Assembly (NCBI GenBank): GCA_030430565.1 | Contig: JAUIKS010000015.1 | Coordinates: 124,001-188,000, forward strand | Origin: Polyangia bacterium | GTDB lineage: Bacteria > Myxococcota_A > Polyangia > Nannocystales > Nannocystaceae | DNA length: 64,000 bases | Reading direction: 5' to 3' | Shown here: in pieces, positions 26,950 through 35,347 of the stretch | Position numbering within the stretch: position 1 is the stretch's first letter | How the letters are laid out: every line of letters begins with the position of its first letter | The notes under the pieces: generated by a model | Seen by the model: the letters and a program-made list of their open reading frames with translations, nothing else | Databases searched by the model: none | What the model was told of the DNA's origin: nothing | Translations under genes and position numbers: made by a program

Positions 26950-28332
26950 GTGAAGCGCTCGAAGCATCGTCTTGGGCTGCGCGCGAGCCTGCTCGCGCTG
27001 CTCACGAGCGCCGCCTGTGACGTGCCCGGCGAGCCCGGCGCCGCGGCCGGCGAGCCCGTCGGCGCCGTGGAGCGCGAGCCCGGCGAGGGCGAGGACGAGG
27101 ACCAGCTCGAGGCGCCGCGCGCGGCCCTCGAGGTCGTTCAGCTCGTGGCCGGCGACTATCACACCTGCGCGCTCTTCAACGACCAGCGCGTCCGCTGCTG
27201 GGGCGCCAACTGGTTCGGTCAGCTCGGCTACGGCAACACGGACCAGGTCGCCGGCGAGGACGCGATCACGATCGTCGAGGCCGGCCCCGTGCCGCTCCCG
27301 CCCGGCGTCGGCGTCCGCGAGATCGCGACCGGCGGGCAGCACACCTGCGTGGTCACGACCGACGACGACGCGCGCTGCTGGGGCTCCAACTACGCCGGGC
27401 AGCTCGGGCTCGGGCACACCAAGAACGTCGGCGACGAGCTGACGCCCGACGAGTTCCCGCCGATCAACCTCGCGGGGCCCGCGATCACGATCGCCGCCGG
27501 CGGGGGGCACAGCTGCGCGACCGTGCTCGGCGGTCGAATCCGCTGCTGGGGCGCGAACGACTCGGGCCAGCTCGGCCTCGCGCACACCGAGACGGTCGGC
27601 GACGACGAAGCGCCCTCTCAATCGGGCGGCATCGTGCTCGAGCGCGGCTGGATGGTCGAGCTCGCCGCGGGCGCCGAGCACACCTGCGCGCGCGGCTACA
27701 ACGGCTCGGTCTACTGCTGGGGCTCCGCGCTGCGGGGGCAGCTCGGGCAGGCCACGCAGAAGCCGATCGGCGACGACGAATACCCCGCGGTCGCCGGGCC
27801 GGTCTCCGTCAGCGCCGACGGCCTGATCACCCAGATCACCGCGGGCAGCGACCACACCTGCGCGCTGCTCGACGACAAGAGCATCCGCTGCTGGGGCGAC
27901 AACACCTACGGTCAGCTCGGCTACGGCCACACCGACATCATCGGCGACGACGAACCCCCCAAGTACGTCTCCGCCGTCGACACAGGCGGCCCGGTCACCC
28001 AGGTCGTCGCGGGCAGCTACCACACCTGCGCGCTGCTCGAGACCGGCAACGTCCGCTGCTGGGGCAACGGCGACTACGGTCAGCTCGGCTACGGCAACAC
28101 CCAAAAGATCGGCGACGACGAGCTGCCCTCGCAGGTCGGCTACGTGCAGCTCGGCGGACAGGTCAGTCAGCTCGCCGCCGGCTTCCTCCACACCTGCGCG
28201 CTGCTGCAGAGCGGCGACGTCCGCTGCTGGGGCTGGAACCTCTACGGCCAGCTCGGCTACAGCTTCCCCGGTCGGCTCGGCGACAACGAGCTGCCCACCG
28301 CGGTCGGCCCCGTCGAGCTCCCGCAGGGCTGA
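26950..28332 (+). CDS. RCC1-repeat lipoprotein (seven-bladed propeller)
   Basis: A 460-residue lipoprotein. GTG 26950 gives a basic n-region (KRSKHR), a hydrophobic core and a lipobox SAAC with Cys23; an ATG at 26932 is also in frame. An acidic linker leads to seven RCC1-type repeats. Each has the pair H(T/S)C and (R/Y)CWG with GQLG at the end of the blade, so every blade could hold its own disulfide. Seven blades make one complete propeller on the cell surface or in the periplasm. The partner is unknown. Ends 2 nt from the convergent histidine kinase. Confidence 0.9.
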   Translation: MKRSKHRLGLRASLLALLTSAACDVPGEPGAAAGEPVGAVEREPGEGEDEDQLEAPRAALEVVQLVAGDYHTCALFNDQRVRCWGANWFGQLGYGNTDQVAGEDAITIVEAGPVPLPPGVGVREIATGGQHTCVVTTDDDARCWGSNYAGQLGLGHTKNVGDELTPDEFPPINLAGPAITIAAGGGHSCATVLGGRIRCWGANDSGQLGLAHTETVGDDEAPSQSGGIVLERGWMVELAAGAEHTCARGYNGSVYCWGSALRGQLGQATQKPIGDDEYPAVAGPVSVSADGLITQITAGSDHTCALLDDKSIRCWGDNTYGQLGYGHTDIIGDDEPPKYVSAVDTGGPVTQVVAGSYHTCALLETGNVRCWGNGDYGQLGYGNTQKIGDDELPSQVGYVQLGGQVSQLAAGFLHTCALLQSGDVRCWGWNLYGQLGYSFPGRLGDNELPTAVGPVELPQG

Positions 28333-28334
28333 CC

Positions 28335-29723
28335 TCACGCCACGCGGGACAGCAGCACCGTGAACCGGCTGCCCTCGCCCTCGCGCGAGCTGACCTCTAA
28401 GCGGCCGCCCATCATCTCGACGAGCTCGCGGCTGATCGTCAGCCCGAGGCCGGCGCCGTCGTGACGCCGCGTCGTCGAGGTGTCGACCTGGTCGAAGGCG
28501 GTGAACACCGAGTCGAGCTTATCCGCCGGGATCCCGATCCCGGTGTCCTCGACCTCGAGCGCGACCCGCTCGCCCTCCTCGGCCGCGTAGCAGCGGATCG
28601 TCACGCGGCCGCGCGTCGTGAACTTGACCGCGTTGCTCGTCAGGTTCATCAAGACCTGGCGCAGCCGCGTCGCGTCCGCCATCACCCGCAGCGCGCCCCC
28701 TTCGCCCGCGCCGGCCGACTCGATCACCGTGCCCTTCGCCTCCGCGAGCGCCCGGAACGTCTCGACGACCTCCGAGGCGATCGGCTCGACGAGACAGGGT
28801 CTCAGGGACATCTCGACGTTGCTGGCCTCGATGTTGGTGAGGTCGAGGATGTTGCTGATGATCTCGAGCAGGTGCTGGCCCGAGACGCTGATGTTGCGCA
28901 GGTCCGAGAGCAGCTCGTCGCGCGAGAGCCCCCCCGCCTCGGCCTCCTCGGTGAGCAGCTCGCTGAAGCCGATGATCGCGTTCAGCGGCGTGCGCAGCTC
29001 GTGGCTCATGCGGGCGAGGAAGGCCGACTTCGCGTCGTTCTCGGCCCTGGCCCGCTCGGCCGCGAGGCGCATGCGCTCCTCCTCGAGCTGCGCGCTCCCG
29101 AGCCGCCGCGTCGCCAGCTCGACGTCGACGAGCGCGATCTCGGTGGTCGACTCTGAGAACGCCGCGATCATCGTCAGCAGGATGAGCACGCCGACGTACA
29201 TGATCGCGAGCACGTCCTCGTAGGAGGAGGCCGGCATCTCGTTCGGGAAGGTGACGCCAGCGCGCTCGGCGAGGTAGACGCTGACGATCAGCCCCCCGCA
29301 GATCCCGATCCAGAGGTAGCCGGAGCTTCGGCCCGCGACCACGAGCGCGAGCACCGGGCACATGAGCATCCCGCAGACGAAGGGCGCCGAGAGCCCGCCG
29401 CCATTAAACACGGAGAAGCTGACGCCGACGAACAGCAGCCCCGCGAGCCAGTTGCCGGCCAGCGTCAACGAGCCGGTCCGGCGCACGAACAAGAGCGTCA
29501 CGGCGCTGAGCACCCCGACGAGCAGGGTGTTGAAGCCGGCGATGTAGCCGTCGGGGCTGCCGATCGCGAGCACCAGCGGCGGGATCGTCACCAGGCACGC
29601 CACCGAGATGAACACCGCGACGCCGACCGCGAGCAGCGCGCGTCGACGCGAGTAGGCCTCGCGTCGCATCTCGAGCGGGATCCACCGCTCCAGGCGCCGT
29701 ACGACTGGTTGAAAGAAGTCCAC
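28335..29723 (-). CDS. membrane-bound sensor histidine kinase
   Basis: A 462-residue kinase. Six or seven hydrophobic helices at about 28-190 form an integral membrane sensor without a large periplasmic loop. A coiled coil follows (about 195-230, ELATRRLGSAQLEEERMRLAAERARAE region). The HisKA domain has the phosphoacceptor H241 in MSHELRTPLN. The HATPase_c domain carries the N box (NLTSNAVKFT), G1 box (EDTGIGIP) and G2 box (GAGLGLTIS). No receiver domain or response regulator gene is adjacent, so it is an orphan kinase. GTG start. Confidence 0.93.
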   Translation of the reverse strand: MDFFQPVVRRLERWIPLEMRREAYSRRRALLAVGVAVFISVACLVTIPPLVLAIGSPDGYIAGFNTLLVGVLSAVTLLFVRRTGSLTLAGNWLAGLLFVGVSFSVFNGGGLSAPFVCGMLMCPVLALVVAGRSSGYLWIGICGGLIVSVYLAERAGVTFPNEMPASSYEDVLAIMYVGVLILLTMIAAFSESTTEIALVDVELATRRLGSAQLEEERMRLAAERARAENDAKSAFLARMSHELRTPLNAIIGFSELLTEEAEAGGLSRDELLSDLRNISVSGQHLLEIISNILDLTNIEASNVEMSLRPCLVEPIASEVVETFRALAEAKGTVIESAGAGEGGALRVMADATRLRQVLMNLTSNAVKFTTRGRVTIRCYAAEEGERVALEVEDTGIGIPADKLDSVFTAFDQVDTSTTRRHDGAGLGLTISRELVEMMGGRLEVSSREGEGSRFTVLLSRVA

Positions 29724-29924
29724 GAGCGAAACGCTTCAGTGCCCGCGCCCGCGCCCGCGCACCCCCCTTATGTTGTAGCGAATTTCGTCGACGGGGCGGC
29801 CCGCGAGCGCTGTCCCAACGCGCCACAGCGTCCGCAGAGTTCGCGCGCGGAGGCGAGCGCGCGAAGCGTCGCTGGCGGGTCCGCGCCGCATTCGGGATAC
29901 TCGATCGCCCGCCGCCGGGGAGCC

Positions 29925-30233
29925 ATGCACGACAGCGACGAGACCCTCGGGCCATGCCCGCTCTGCGACCGCCCGATGATCCCGGGCCGAAGCGTGAATC
30001 AGCACCATCTAATTCCGCGCACCTTCGGCGGCAAGCAGGCGTTCTGGATCCACAAGATCTGCCACTCCAAGATCCACTCGCTGCTCAGCGAGCGCGAGCT
30101 CCTGAAGCGTTACCACACCTGGCCCGCGCTGCGCTCGCACCCCGAGATCGACAAATTTATCCGCTGGGTGGCGAAGAAGGAGCCCGAGTACAACTCGCCC
30201 AATCACCGCTCACGCGGGCGTCGTCGTCGCTGA
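29925..30233 (+). CDS. small HNH-type nuclease-fold protein
   Basis: A 102-residue protein with an HNH-like zinc finger. It has CPLC (11-14), the catalytic-type NQHHLIPRTFGG (about 26-37) and ICHSKIH (about 44-50), then a helical tail ending in a run of arginines. These features are consistent with a small HNH endonuclease or an inactive relative. The ATG at 29925 has a GGGGAG Shine-Dalgarno site about 4 nt upstream. No toxin, methylase or phage gene is adjacent. It lies between the divergent histidine kinase and the convergent meaB. Confidence 0.8.
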   Translation: MHDSDETLGPCPLCDRPMIPGRSVNQHHLIPRTFGGKQAFWIHKICHSKIHSLLSERELLKRYHTWPALRSHPEIDKFIRWVAKKEPEYNSPNHRSRGRRRR

Positions 30234-30245
30234 CGCGACGCGAGC

Positions 30246-31247
30246 TCACTCGGCGTCGCGGCGATCGAAGGCGGCGAGCAGCTCCTCGGCCGCGCGCTCC
30301 GGGCTCACGCGCCCGTCGCGGACCCGCGACTCGAGCTCGGGCGCGCGCGCGGCCACGGCCGGGTGCTCGTGAAGTCGCCGGAGCAGCCCGCGCTCGACCG
30401 CGTCCCACATCCAGTGCAGCCGCTGCTCGCGACGCTGTCGCTCCCACGCGCCGGCGCGCTCGAGCGCGCCGCGGTGCTCGCGGAGCGTGTCCCAGAGCGC
30501 GGCGACGCCCTCGCCGGTGAGGCCCGAGCAGGTCACGACGGGCACCTTCCACCCAGGTGTCTTCGCGGTCATGTAGCGCAGCGCGCCCGCGTACTCGGCG
30601 CGCGCGCGCCGGGCCGCGCCGAGGTTGTCGCCGTCGGCCTTGTTGACCGCGAGCACATCCGCGAGCTCCAAGATCCCGCGCTTGATCCCCTGGAGCTCGT
30701 CGCCCGCGCCCGCGAGCATGAGCACGAGGAAGCTGTCGACGAGCTGCGCGACGACGACCTCGGACTGCCCGACGCCGACCGTCTCGACGAGCACGACGTC
30801 GTGACCGGCCGCCTCGCACAGCAGCATGGTCTCGCGGGTGTTTCGCGCCACGCCGCCCAGCGCGCCGTGCGTCGGCGAGGGGCGCACGAAGGCCGCCGGG
30901 TCGCGCGCGAGCTCCTGCATGCGCGTCTTGTCGCCGAGGATGCTGCCGCCGCTGCGCGCCGAGCTCGGGTCGACCGCGAGCACCGCGACCCGCAGGCCCT
31001 GGCCGGTGAGGTGCTTGCCGAGCGCCTCGATGAACGTGCTCTTTCCGACACCTGGGACGCCGGTGATCCCGATCCGGTGGGCCGCGCCGGCGCGCGGCAG
31101 CACCCGCTCGATGACCGCGCGCGCGAGCGCCTGATCCTCCGCGCGCTGGCTCTCGACGAGCGTGATCGCGCGCGCCAAGACCCCCCGCTCGCCGGCGAGC
31201 ACGCCGTCCACGTAGTCGCTCACGCCCAGTCTTCGTCGCGGTGCCAT
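30246..31247 (-). CDS. meaB: MeaB-type GTPase, chaperone of methylmalonyl-CoA mutase
   Basis: A G3E-type GTPase that protects and reloads adenosylcobalamin-dependent methylmalonyl-CoA mutase. It has 333 residues. The P-loop GVPGVGKST is at 63-71, followed by the SSARSGGSILGDKTRM switch region, ETVGVGQSE (G3) and NKAD (G4). A C-terminal dimerisation region is at about 270-333. The mutase itself is not in the window. TAGGGC lies 6 nt before the ATG, a poor version of the leaderless motif. Confidence 0.93.
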   Translation of the reverse strand: MAPRRRLGVSDYVDGVLAGERGVLARAITLVESQRAEDQALARAVIERVLPRAGAAHRIGITGVPGVGKSTFIEALGKHLTGQGLRVAVLAVDPSSARSGGSILGDKTRMQELARDPAAFVRPSPTHGALGGVARNTRETMLLCEAAGHDVVLVETVGVGQSEVVVAQLVDSFLVLMLAGAGDELQGIKRGILELADVLAVNKADGDNLGAARRARAEYAGALRYMTAKTPGWKVPVVTCSGLTGEGVAALWDTLREHRGALERAGAWERQRREQRLHWMWDAVERGLLRRLHEHPAVAARAPELESRVRDGRVSPERAAEELLAAFDRRDAE

Positions 31248-31389
31248 CGTGCTGCCCTAGCCTGTCCTGGCCTCGCCTCGCCGGCCGCCGAGACAGTACT
31301 CGCGAGCGAAGGTGCGCCGCAAGCCGGCGCGCGCATTTCCATCCATGCCTGTCCTTGAGACAAGGTGACCTGCGTGCGAGGGTAGAGAC

Positions 31390-33069
31390 ATGGCATTGGT
31401 ATTCAATCGGGTGCTCGCGCCCGCCGGCCTCGTGATCGCGTGCGCGAGCCTCGGCTGCGCGACCGGGAGCGAGACTGACACCGCCACCCAGGTCAGCGCG
31501 ACGACCCCGATGACCGTCGCCTCGAGCTCGACCAGCGACGGCGGCACGACCGACGGCAGCGGCACGACCGACGGGACCACCACGATGGATCCCTCGGCCG
31601 GCGGCGACCCGGGGATCGACGTAACGCCGCCCTCCGACCTGACCGTGCGGGAAGCCGGCGACCCGCAGATCATCTCGGTGGTGCTCGAGAGCCCGCCGAG
31701 CGGCGACGTCACCATCGAGGTCGCTAGCAGCGACGAGGGCGAGGGGACCGCGCTCCCGGCGACGCTGACCTTCACCGCGGATGACTGGGATCAGCCGCAG
31801 GAGGTGAGCGTGACCGGCGTGGACGACGGCGAGCCCGACGGCGTGCAGCTGTTCACGGTCGCGCTCGGGCCGGTCACGAGCGCCGACGCCGACTACGCCG
31901 CGCTCGACCCCGAGGACTACGAGTTCACGAACCTCGACCTCTACGACCACGTCATGGACACGACGCTGGAGGACACGCCGCTCGGCGCCAACTGGAGCTG
32001 CGAGATCGCCAGCGACGAGGGCGTCTTGGTCATGCGGACGATCAACGCCGACGTGCCGCAGTTCGAGCTCCGGATCGGCGCGGGCGGCTCGATCACCAGC
32101 ATCCACGACATCCCCGTCGACGACATGATGAACCCGCCCACCGAGCTGCTCGAGGCCGGGCTCATCACCGAGCGCGTGACGCAGTGGACCACCTCCTCGA
32201 GCAGCGTCAGCTACGACCACCCCGATCTGCTCCCCTTCGAAGACAGCTACAAGATCAACCAGGCGGGCAACTCGGCGGGCGCGTTCTCGCCGACCGTCTC
32301 CGTGTCCGTCGACTTCGGCGCCTGCATCATCGACGTGTACTCGGTGCCGCAGGACCAGTGGTTCTCGGAGCTCGACCCCTTCATCAACAACAAGCTGAGC
32401 ATGCGCACCCGCCTCAAGATGATCGGCAACGGGCGCGTGTTCGTGCGCCGCACGATGCTGGTCGACCGCGTAGTGCTCGAGGGCGTGACCGCCGAGTTCG
32501 CCAACTTCACGCTCGACGCGCCGAACTTCATCGACATCGACCCCTTCGCCCACCTCGCCTACACGGTCAGCGCGCAGGGCTTCGCGGAGACCTTCAAGAG
32601 CGTCGGCGACATCCCGACGGAGAACGACCAGGCGGTCGACCTGACCAGCGGCTACATCGCGATGCTCGACGTCAACGACCAGGACTCGTACACGATGGGC
32701 ATCATCTACGGGACCAAGGAGGTCTGCCGCGCGAGCCTCGGCGAGTGCGAGTTCGCGGGCTCGCACCAGCTCTCGCTGCGCGAGTTCCTCGGCGAGTACG
32801 TCCGCCTGATCCCCTCGCTGCGCCTGCAGGATCTCGAGGAGGGCGCGATCATCGACGCCTCCGCCGTGCTGATGATGCAGCGCGCGACCTCGACGGCCTT
32901 CGGCGTCAACATCAACGACTGGGCCGAGGCGATCGATCAGCCCGTGGTGCTGCCGCCGGGCAGCGTCGTCTGGCCCGACGACTTCGGCGGGCTCGCGGCC
33001 CAGCTCGACGAGAACCTCGACGCGTCGGGCGACGCGACCGACCTGCTCGGCCCGCTCGCCGGGCTGTGA
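31390..33069 (+). CDS. large hypothetical lipoprotein with Ser/Thr/Gly linker
   Basis: A 559-residue lipoprotein, lipobox SLGC with Cys23. A Ser/Thr/Gly/Asp-rich linker spans about 25-78. An Ig-like or Calx-beta-like module follows (about 80-175: LTVREAG, VTIEVASSDEGEG, LTFTADDWDQPQ), known from adhesins. The C-terminal 380 residues form a large beta-rich domain of unknown family with several Trp and few Cys. No enzymatic motif seen. Divergent from meaB; ends 3 nt from the sigma factor gene. Confidence 0.78.
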   Translation: MALVFNRVLAPAGLVIACASLGCATGSETDTATQVSATTPMTVASSSTSDGGTTDGSGTTDGTTTMDPSAGGDPGIDVTPPSDLTVREAGDPQIISVVLESPPSGDVTIEVASSDEGEGTALPATLTFTADDWDQPQEVSVTGVDDGEPDGVQLFTVALGPVTSADADYAALDPEDYEFTNLDLYDHVMDTTLEDTPLGANWSCEIASDEGVLVMRTINADVPQFELRIGAGGSITSIHDIPVDDMMNPPTELLEAGLITERVTQWTTSSSSVSYDHPDLLPFEDSYKINQAGNSAGAFSPTVSVSVDFGACIIDVYSVPQDQWFSELDPFINNKLSMRTRLKMIGNGRVFVRRTMLVDRVVLEGVTAEFANFTLDAPNFIDIDPFAHLAYTVSAQGFAETFKSVGDIPTENDQAVDLTSGYIAMLDVNDQDSYTMGIIYGTKEVCRASLGECEFAGSHQLSLREFLGEYVRLIPSLRLQDLEEGAIIDASAVLMMQRATSTAFGVNINDWAEAIDQPVVLPPGSVVWPDDFGGLAAQLDENLDASGDATDLLGPLAGL

Positions 33070-33072
33070 GGC

Positions 33073-33693
33073 TCAGGAGCCCTTGCCGAGCACGCCGTCG
33101 CGGATGTCCTTCGCCCAGTCGGCGAGGTTCGTCATCGTCGACTCCGCGACCGCGGGCGAGCGGTGCAGGCGCTCGAGCTGCTTGCGGAGCTGCTCACGCC
33201 CGCGCCGCAGCCGGCTGCGGACGGTCCCCTCCGGGATCTCGAGCACGTCGGCGAGCGCCGGCCCGCGCAGGCCCTCGAAGTAGTGCAGCTCGAGGATGAT
33301 CTGCAGGTCGAGCGGGATCATCCGCAGCGCGTGCAGGAGGTGCTTGTGCTGCTCGTTGCGGACGAGCATGCGGTTCATCGTCATGCCGAGGTCGACCACC
33401 GAGGTGACCCCGAAGTCGATCTTGTCTCGCTGACGCTGGCGCTTGCTCAGGTAGGTGTAGAGCTTGCTGCGCGCGGCCTTGAACAGGTACGTGCGAAAGC
33501 TCGAGTCGCCGCGGAAGCGGTCTTTGGTCTGCACGCAGGCGAGGAAGGTCTGCTGGACGAGATCCTCGGCGTCGTCCCCGATCTTGTTGCGGAAGAAGCG
33601 GTAGACGCTCGAGAAGTGACGCTCGAACAGGAGCGTCCCCGACTGCGCGTCGCCTGCCCGCCAGGCCTCGAGGAGCTGGAGATCTCGGTCCAT
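33073..33693 (-). CDS. ECF-type RNA polymerase sigma factor
   Basis: A 206-residue sigma-70-family factor. Region 2 is at about 25-95 (VYRFFRNKIGDDAEDLVQQTF, RGDSSFRTYLFKAARSKL). Region 4 is at about 122-175 (PLDLQIILELHYFEGLRGPALADVL, GTVRSRLRRGREQL). The ATG at 33693 is fixed by an extended -10 (TGG-TAGACT) 7 nt upstream; the longer frame to 33897 is shadow sequence. No anti-sigma gene is adjacent. Its start is only 67 bp from that of the divergent halogenase-like gene, so it could control that gene. Confidence 0.9.
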   Translation of the reverse strand: MDRDLQLLEAWRAGDAQSGTLLFERHFSSVYRFFRNKIGDDAEDLVQQTFLACVQTKDRFRGDSSFRTYLFKAARSKLYTYLSKRQRQRDKIDFGVTSVVDLGMTMNRMLVRNEQHKHLLHALRMIPLDLQIILELHYFEGLRGPALADVLEIPEGTVRSRLRRGREQLRKQLERLHRSPAVAESTMTNLADWAKDIRDGVLGKGS

Positions 33694-33700
33694 CGCGCGG

Positions 33701-33706
33701 AGTCTA
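33701..33706 (-). promoter_or_regulatory. extended -10 TAGACT, leaderless start
   Basis: TGG-TAGACT ends 7 nt before the ATG at 33693 on the minus strand. Confidence 0.55.
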
Positions 33707-33744
33707 CCAGCCCCGAGCCCGCGGCCGTCCGAGAACGCGCGTGC

Positions 33745-33750
33745 TATGGT
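33745..33750 (+). promoter_or_regulatory. extended -10 TATGGT, leaderless start
   Basis: TGC-TATGGT ends 10 nt before the ATG at 33761. The hexamer overlaps the alternative upstream ATG at 33746, which argues against that start. Confidence 0.5.
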
Positions 33751-33760
33751 CAATCGCGAG

Positions 33761-35347
33761 ATGCAGGATGTCGTCACGATCGTCGGCGGCGGGCTCGCGG
33801 GAATGTGCCTCGCGCTCCAGCTGCGCCGCGCCGCGCCGGCGCTGCAGGTCGTCGTGCTCGAGCGCCGGGGGGAGCCGCCGCCGCGCGCCGCCTTCAAGAT
33901 CGGGGAGTCCTCGGTCGAGATCGGCAGCCACTACTTCCTGCGCGTCCTCGAGCTGGAGGACGAGCTGCGCCAGCAGCTGCCGAAGTACGGCCTGCGGTTC
34001 TTCTTCACGTCCGGCGACAACCGCGAGCTCGGCGCGCGCCTCGAGCTGGGCCCGAGCCGGCCCTCGGCGCACCCCTCGTTTCACATCGACCGTGGGAGCT
34101 TCGAGCAGGCGCTGCGCGAGCGCTGCGCGCGAGCCGGCGTCGACCTGCGCCTGGGCTGCAAGGTCACCGAGATCGAGCAGGGGCCGCCCTGGCGCGTCCG
34201 TTACCAGCTCGACGGCGGCAGCCAGCGCCACGTCCTGACCGCTCGCTGGGTGGTCGACGCCTCCGGCCGCGCCGAGGTGCTCAAGCGCCGCCTCGACCTG
34301 CGCCAGAACAACCGCCACAACATCGTCTCGGCCTGGCTCCGCGTCGACCGCCCCTACGAGTTCGATGAGTGGTCCGCCGACGCCGACTTCGCGCGGCGCA
34401 ACTCGATCCCGCGCCGCCTGTCGACCACCCACCTCGTGGGCCCCGGCTACTGGATGTGGTTCATCCCGCTGGCCGACGATCGGACGAGCGTCGGCGTCGT
34501 CGCCGACGCGCAGCGGCACCCCTTCGACGAGCTGCGCAGCCGCGCGCGGCTGCAGCGCTGGCTCGCGCGGCACGAGCCGCAGTACGCCGAGCTGTGCACG
34601 CGCGACGCGGCGCGCGAGCTCGACTTCGTCCCGTTCAAGAACGTCTCGTACGACGCGCGTCAGGTGCTCAGCGACGAGGGGTGGTTCTTGACGGGCGACG
34701 CGAGCCGCTTCCTCGATCCGCTGTACTCCCCCGGCAACGACTTCATCGCGCTCAACAACACGTACATCGTGGACCTGATCACCCGGGCCCTTCGCGGCGA
34801 GGACACGCGCGAGCGCGCGGCGCGATGGGAGGGAGACTTCCGCAACTTCTACCTGGGCTTCCTCCCGGTGTTTCAGCGCCAGTACTCGGTGCTCGGGCGC
34901 GCGCGCGTCATGTCCCTCAAGATCATGTGGGACTTCGCGGTCTACTGGGGCTTCCTCTCGCAGCTGTTCCTCAACGGGCGGACCACCGACACGCGCTTTA
35001 TGAACGAGGCGCGCCCGCTCCTGCGCGAGCTCGCCGGGCTCAACGCCAGCGTCCAGCGGCTGCTCCGCCAGTGGGCGAGCGCGGGGCGGGCCGACGACGC
35101 GCCGCGGGGCTTCATCGACTACCTCTCGATCCCGTTCCTGCAGGAGCTCAACACGTCGCTGGTCCAGCCGACCGACGCGCCGGGCGTGCTCGCGAGGCTG
35201 CAGCGCAACCTCGCGCTGCTCAAGACGCTGCAGGGCGGGCTGCTCACGGCCAGCGGCCGCGCGTCGAGCGGTCCGTCGCCCTGGCGCGCGGGACACCCGT
35301 GGGCGCCGGCCTTCGAACGCGCCGGGCTCACGCCCGTCACCCCGTGA
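33761..35347 (+). CDS. flavin-dependent halogenase-like oxidoreductase
   Basis: A 528-residue FAD enzyme of the halogenase/monooxygenase superfamily. The start at 33761 places the dinucleotide-binding motif GGGLAG at 9-14, as usual. KIGES (46-50) and GDASRFLDPLYSPGND (from about 312) are flavin-site blocks. The halogenase signature WxWxIP is intact at 231-236. These enzymes generate hypohalous acid and halogenate electron-rich aromatics, needing a flavin reductase, which is not seen here. The C-terminal 150 residues are helical. The 3' end overlaps a P450 gene by 11 bp. The substrate is unknown; it may be a tailoring enzyme without a local biosynthetic cluster. Confidence 0.85.
   Translation: MQDVVTIVGGGLAGMCLALQLRRAAPALQVVVLERRGEPPPRAAFKIGESSVEIGSHYFLRVLELEDELRQQLPKYGLRFFFTSGDNRELGARLELGPSRPSAHPSFHIDRGSFEQALRERCARAGVDLRLGCKVTEIEQGPPWRVRYQLDGGSQRHVLTARWVVDASGRAEVLKRRLDLRQNNRHNIVSAWLRVDRPYEFDEWSADADFARRNSIPRRLSTTHLVGPGYWMWFIPLADDRTSVGVVADAQRHPFDELRSRARLQRWLARHEPQYAELCTRDAARELDFVPFKNVSYDARQVLSDEGWFLTGDASRFLDPLYSPGNDFIALNNTYIVDLITRALRGEDTRERAARWEGDFRNFYLGFLPVFQRQYSVLGRARVMSLKIMWDFAVYWGFLSQLFLNGRTTDTRFMNEARPLLRELAGLNASVQRLLRQWASAGRADDAPRGFIDYLSIPFLQELNTSLVQPTDAPGVLARLQRNLALLKTLQGGLLTASGRASSGPSPWRAGHPWAPAFERAGLTPVTP

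Noticed and set aside
29925..30233. HNH protein as part of a restriction, toxin-antitoxin or phage defence system
   Set aside because: No methylase, helicase, antitoxin or integrase in the neighbourhood; flanked by ordinary signalling and metabolic genes.
31353..31365. Inverted repeat ccttg-aga-caagg upstream of the lipoprotein gene at 31390
   Set aside because: Short arms, no T-run and no copy elsewhere; not enough to call an operator or terminator.
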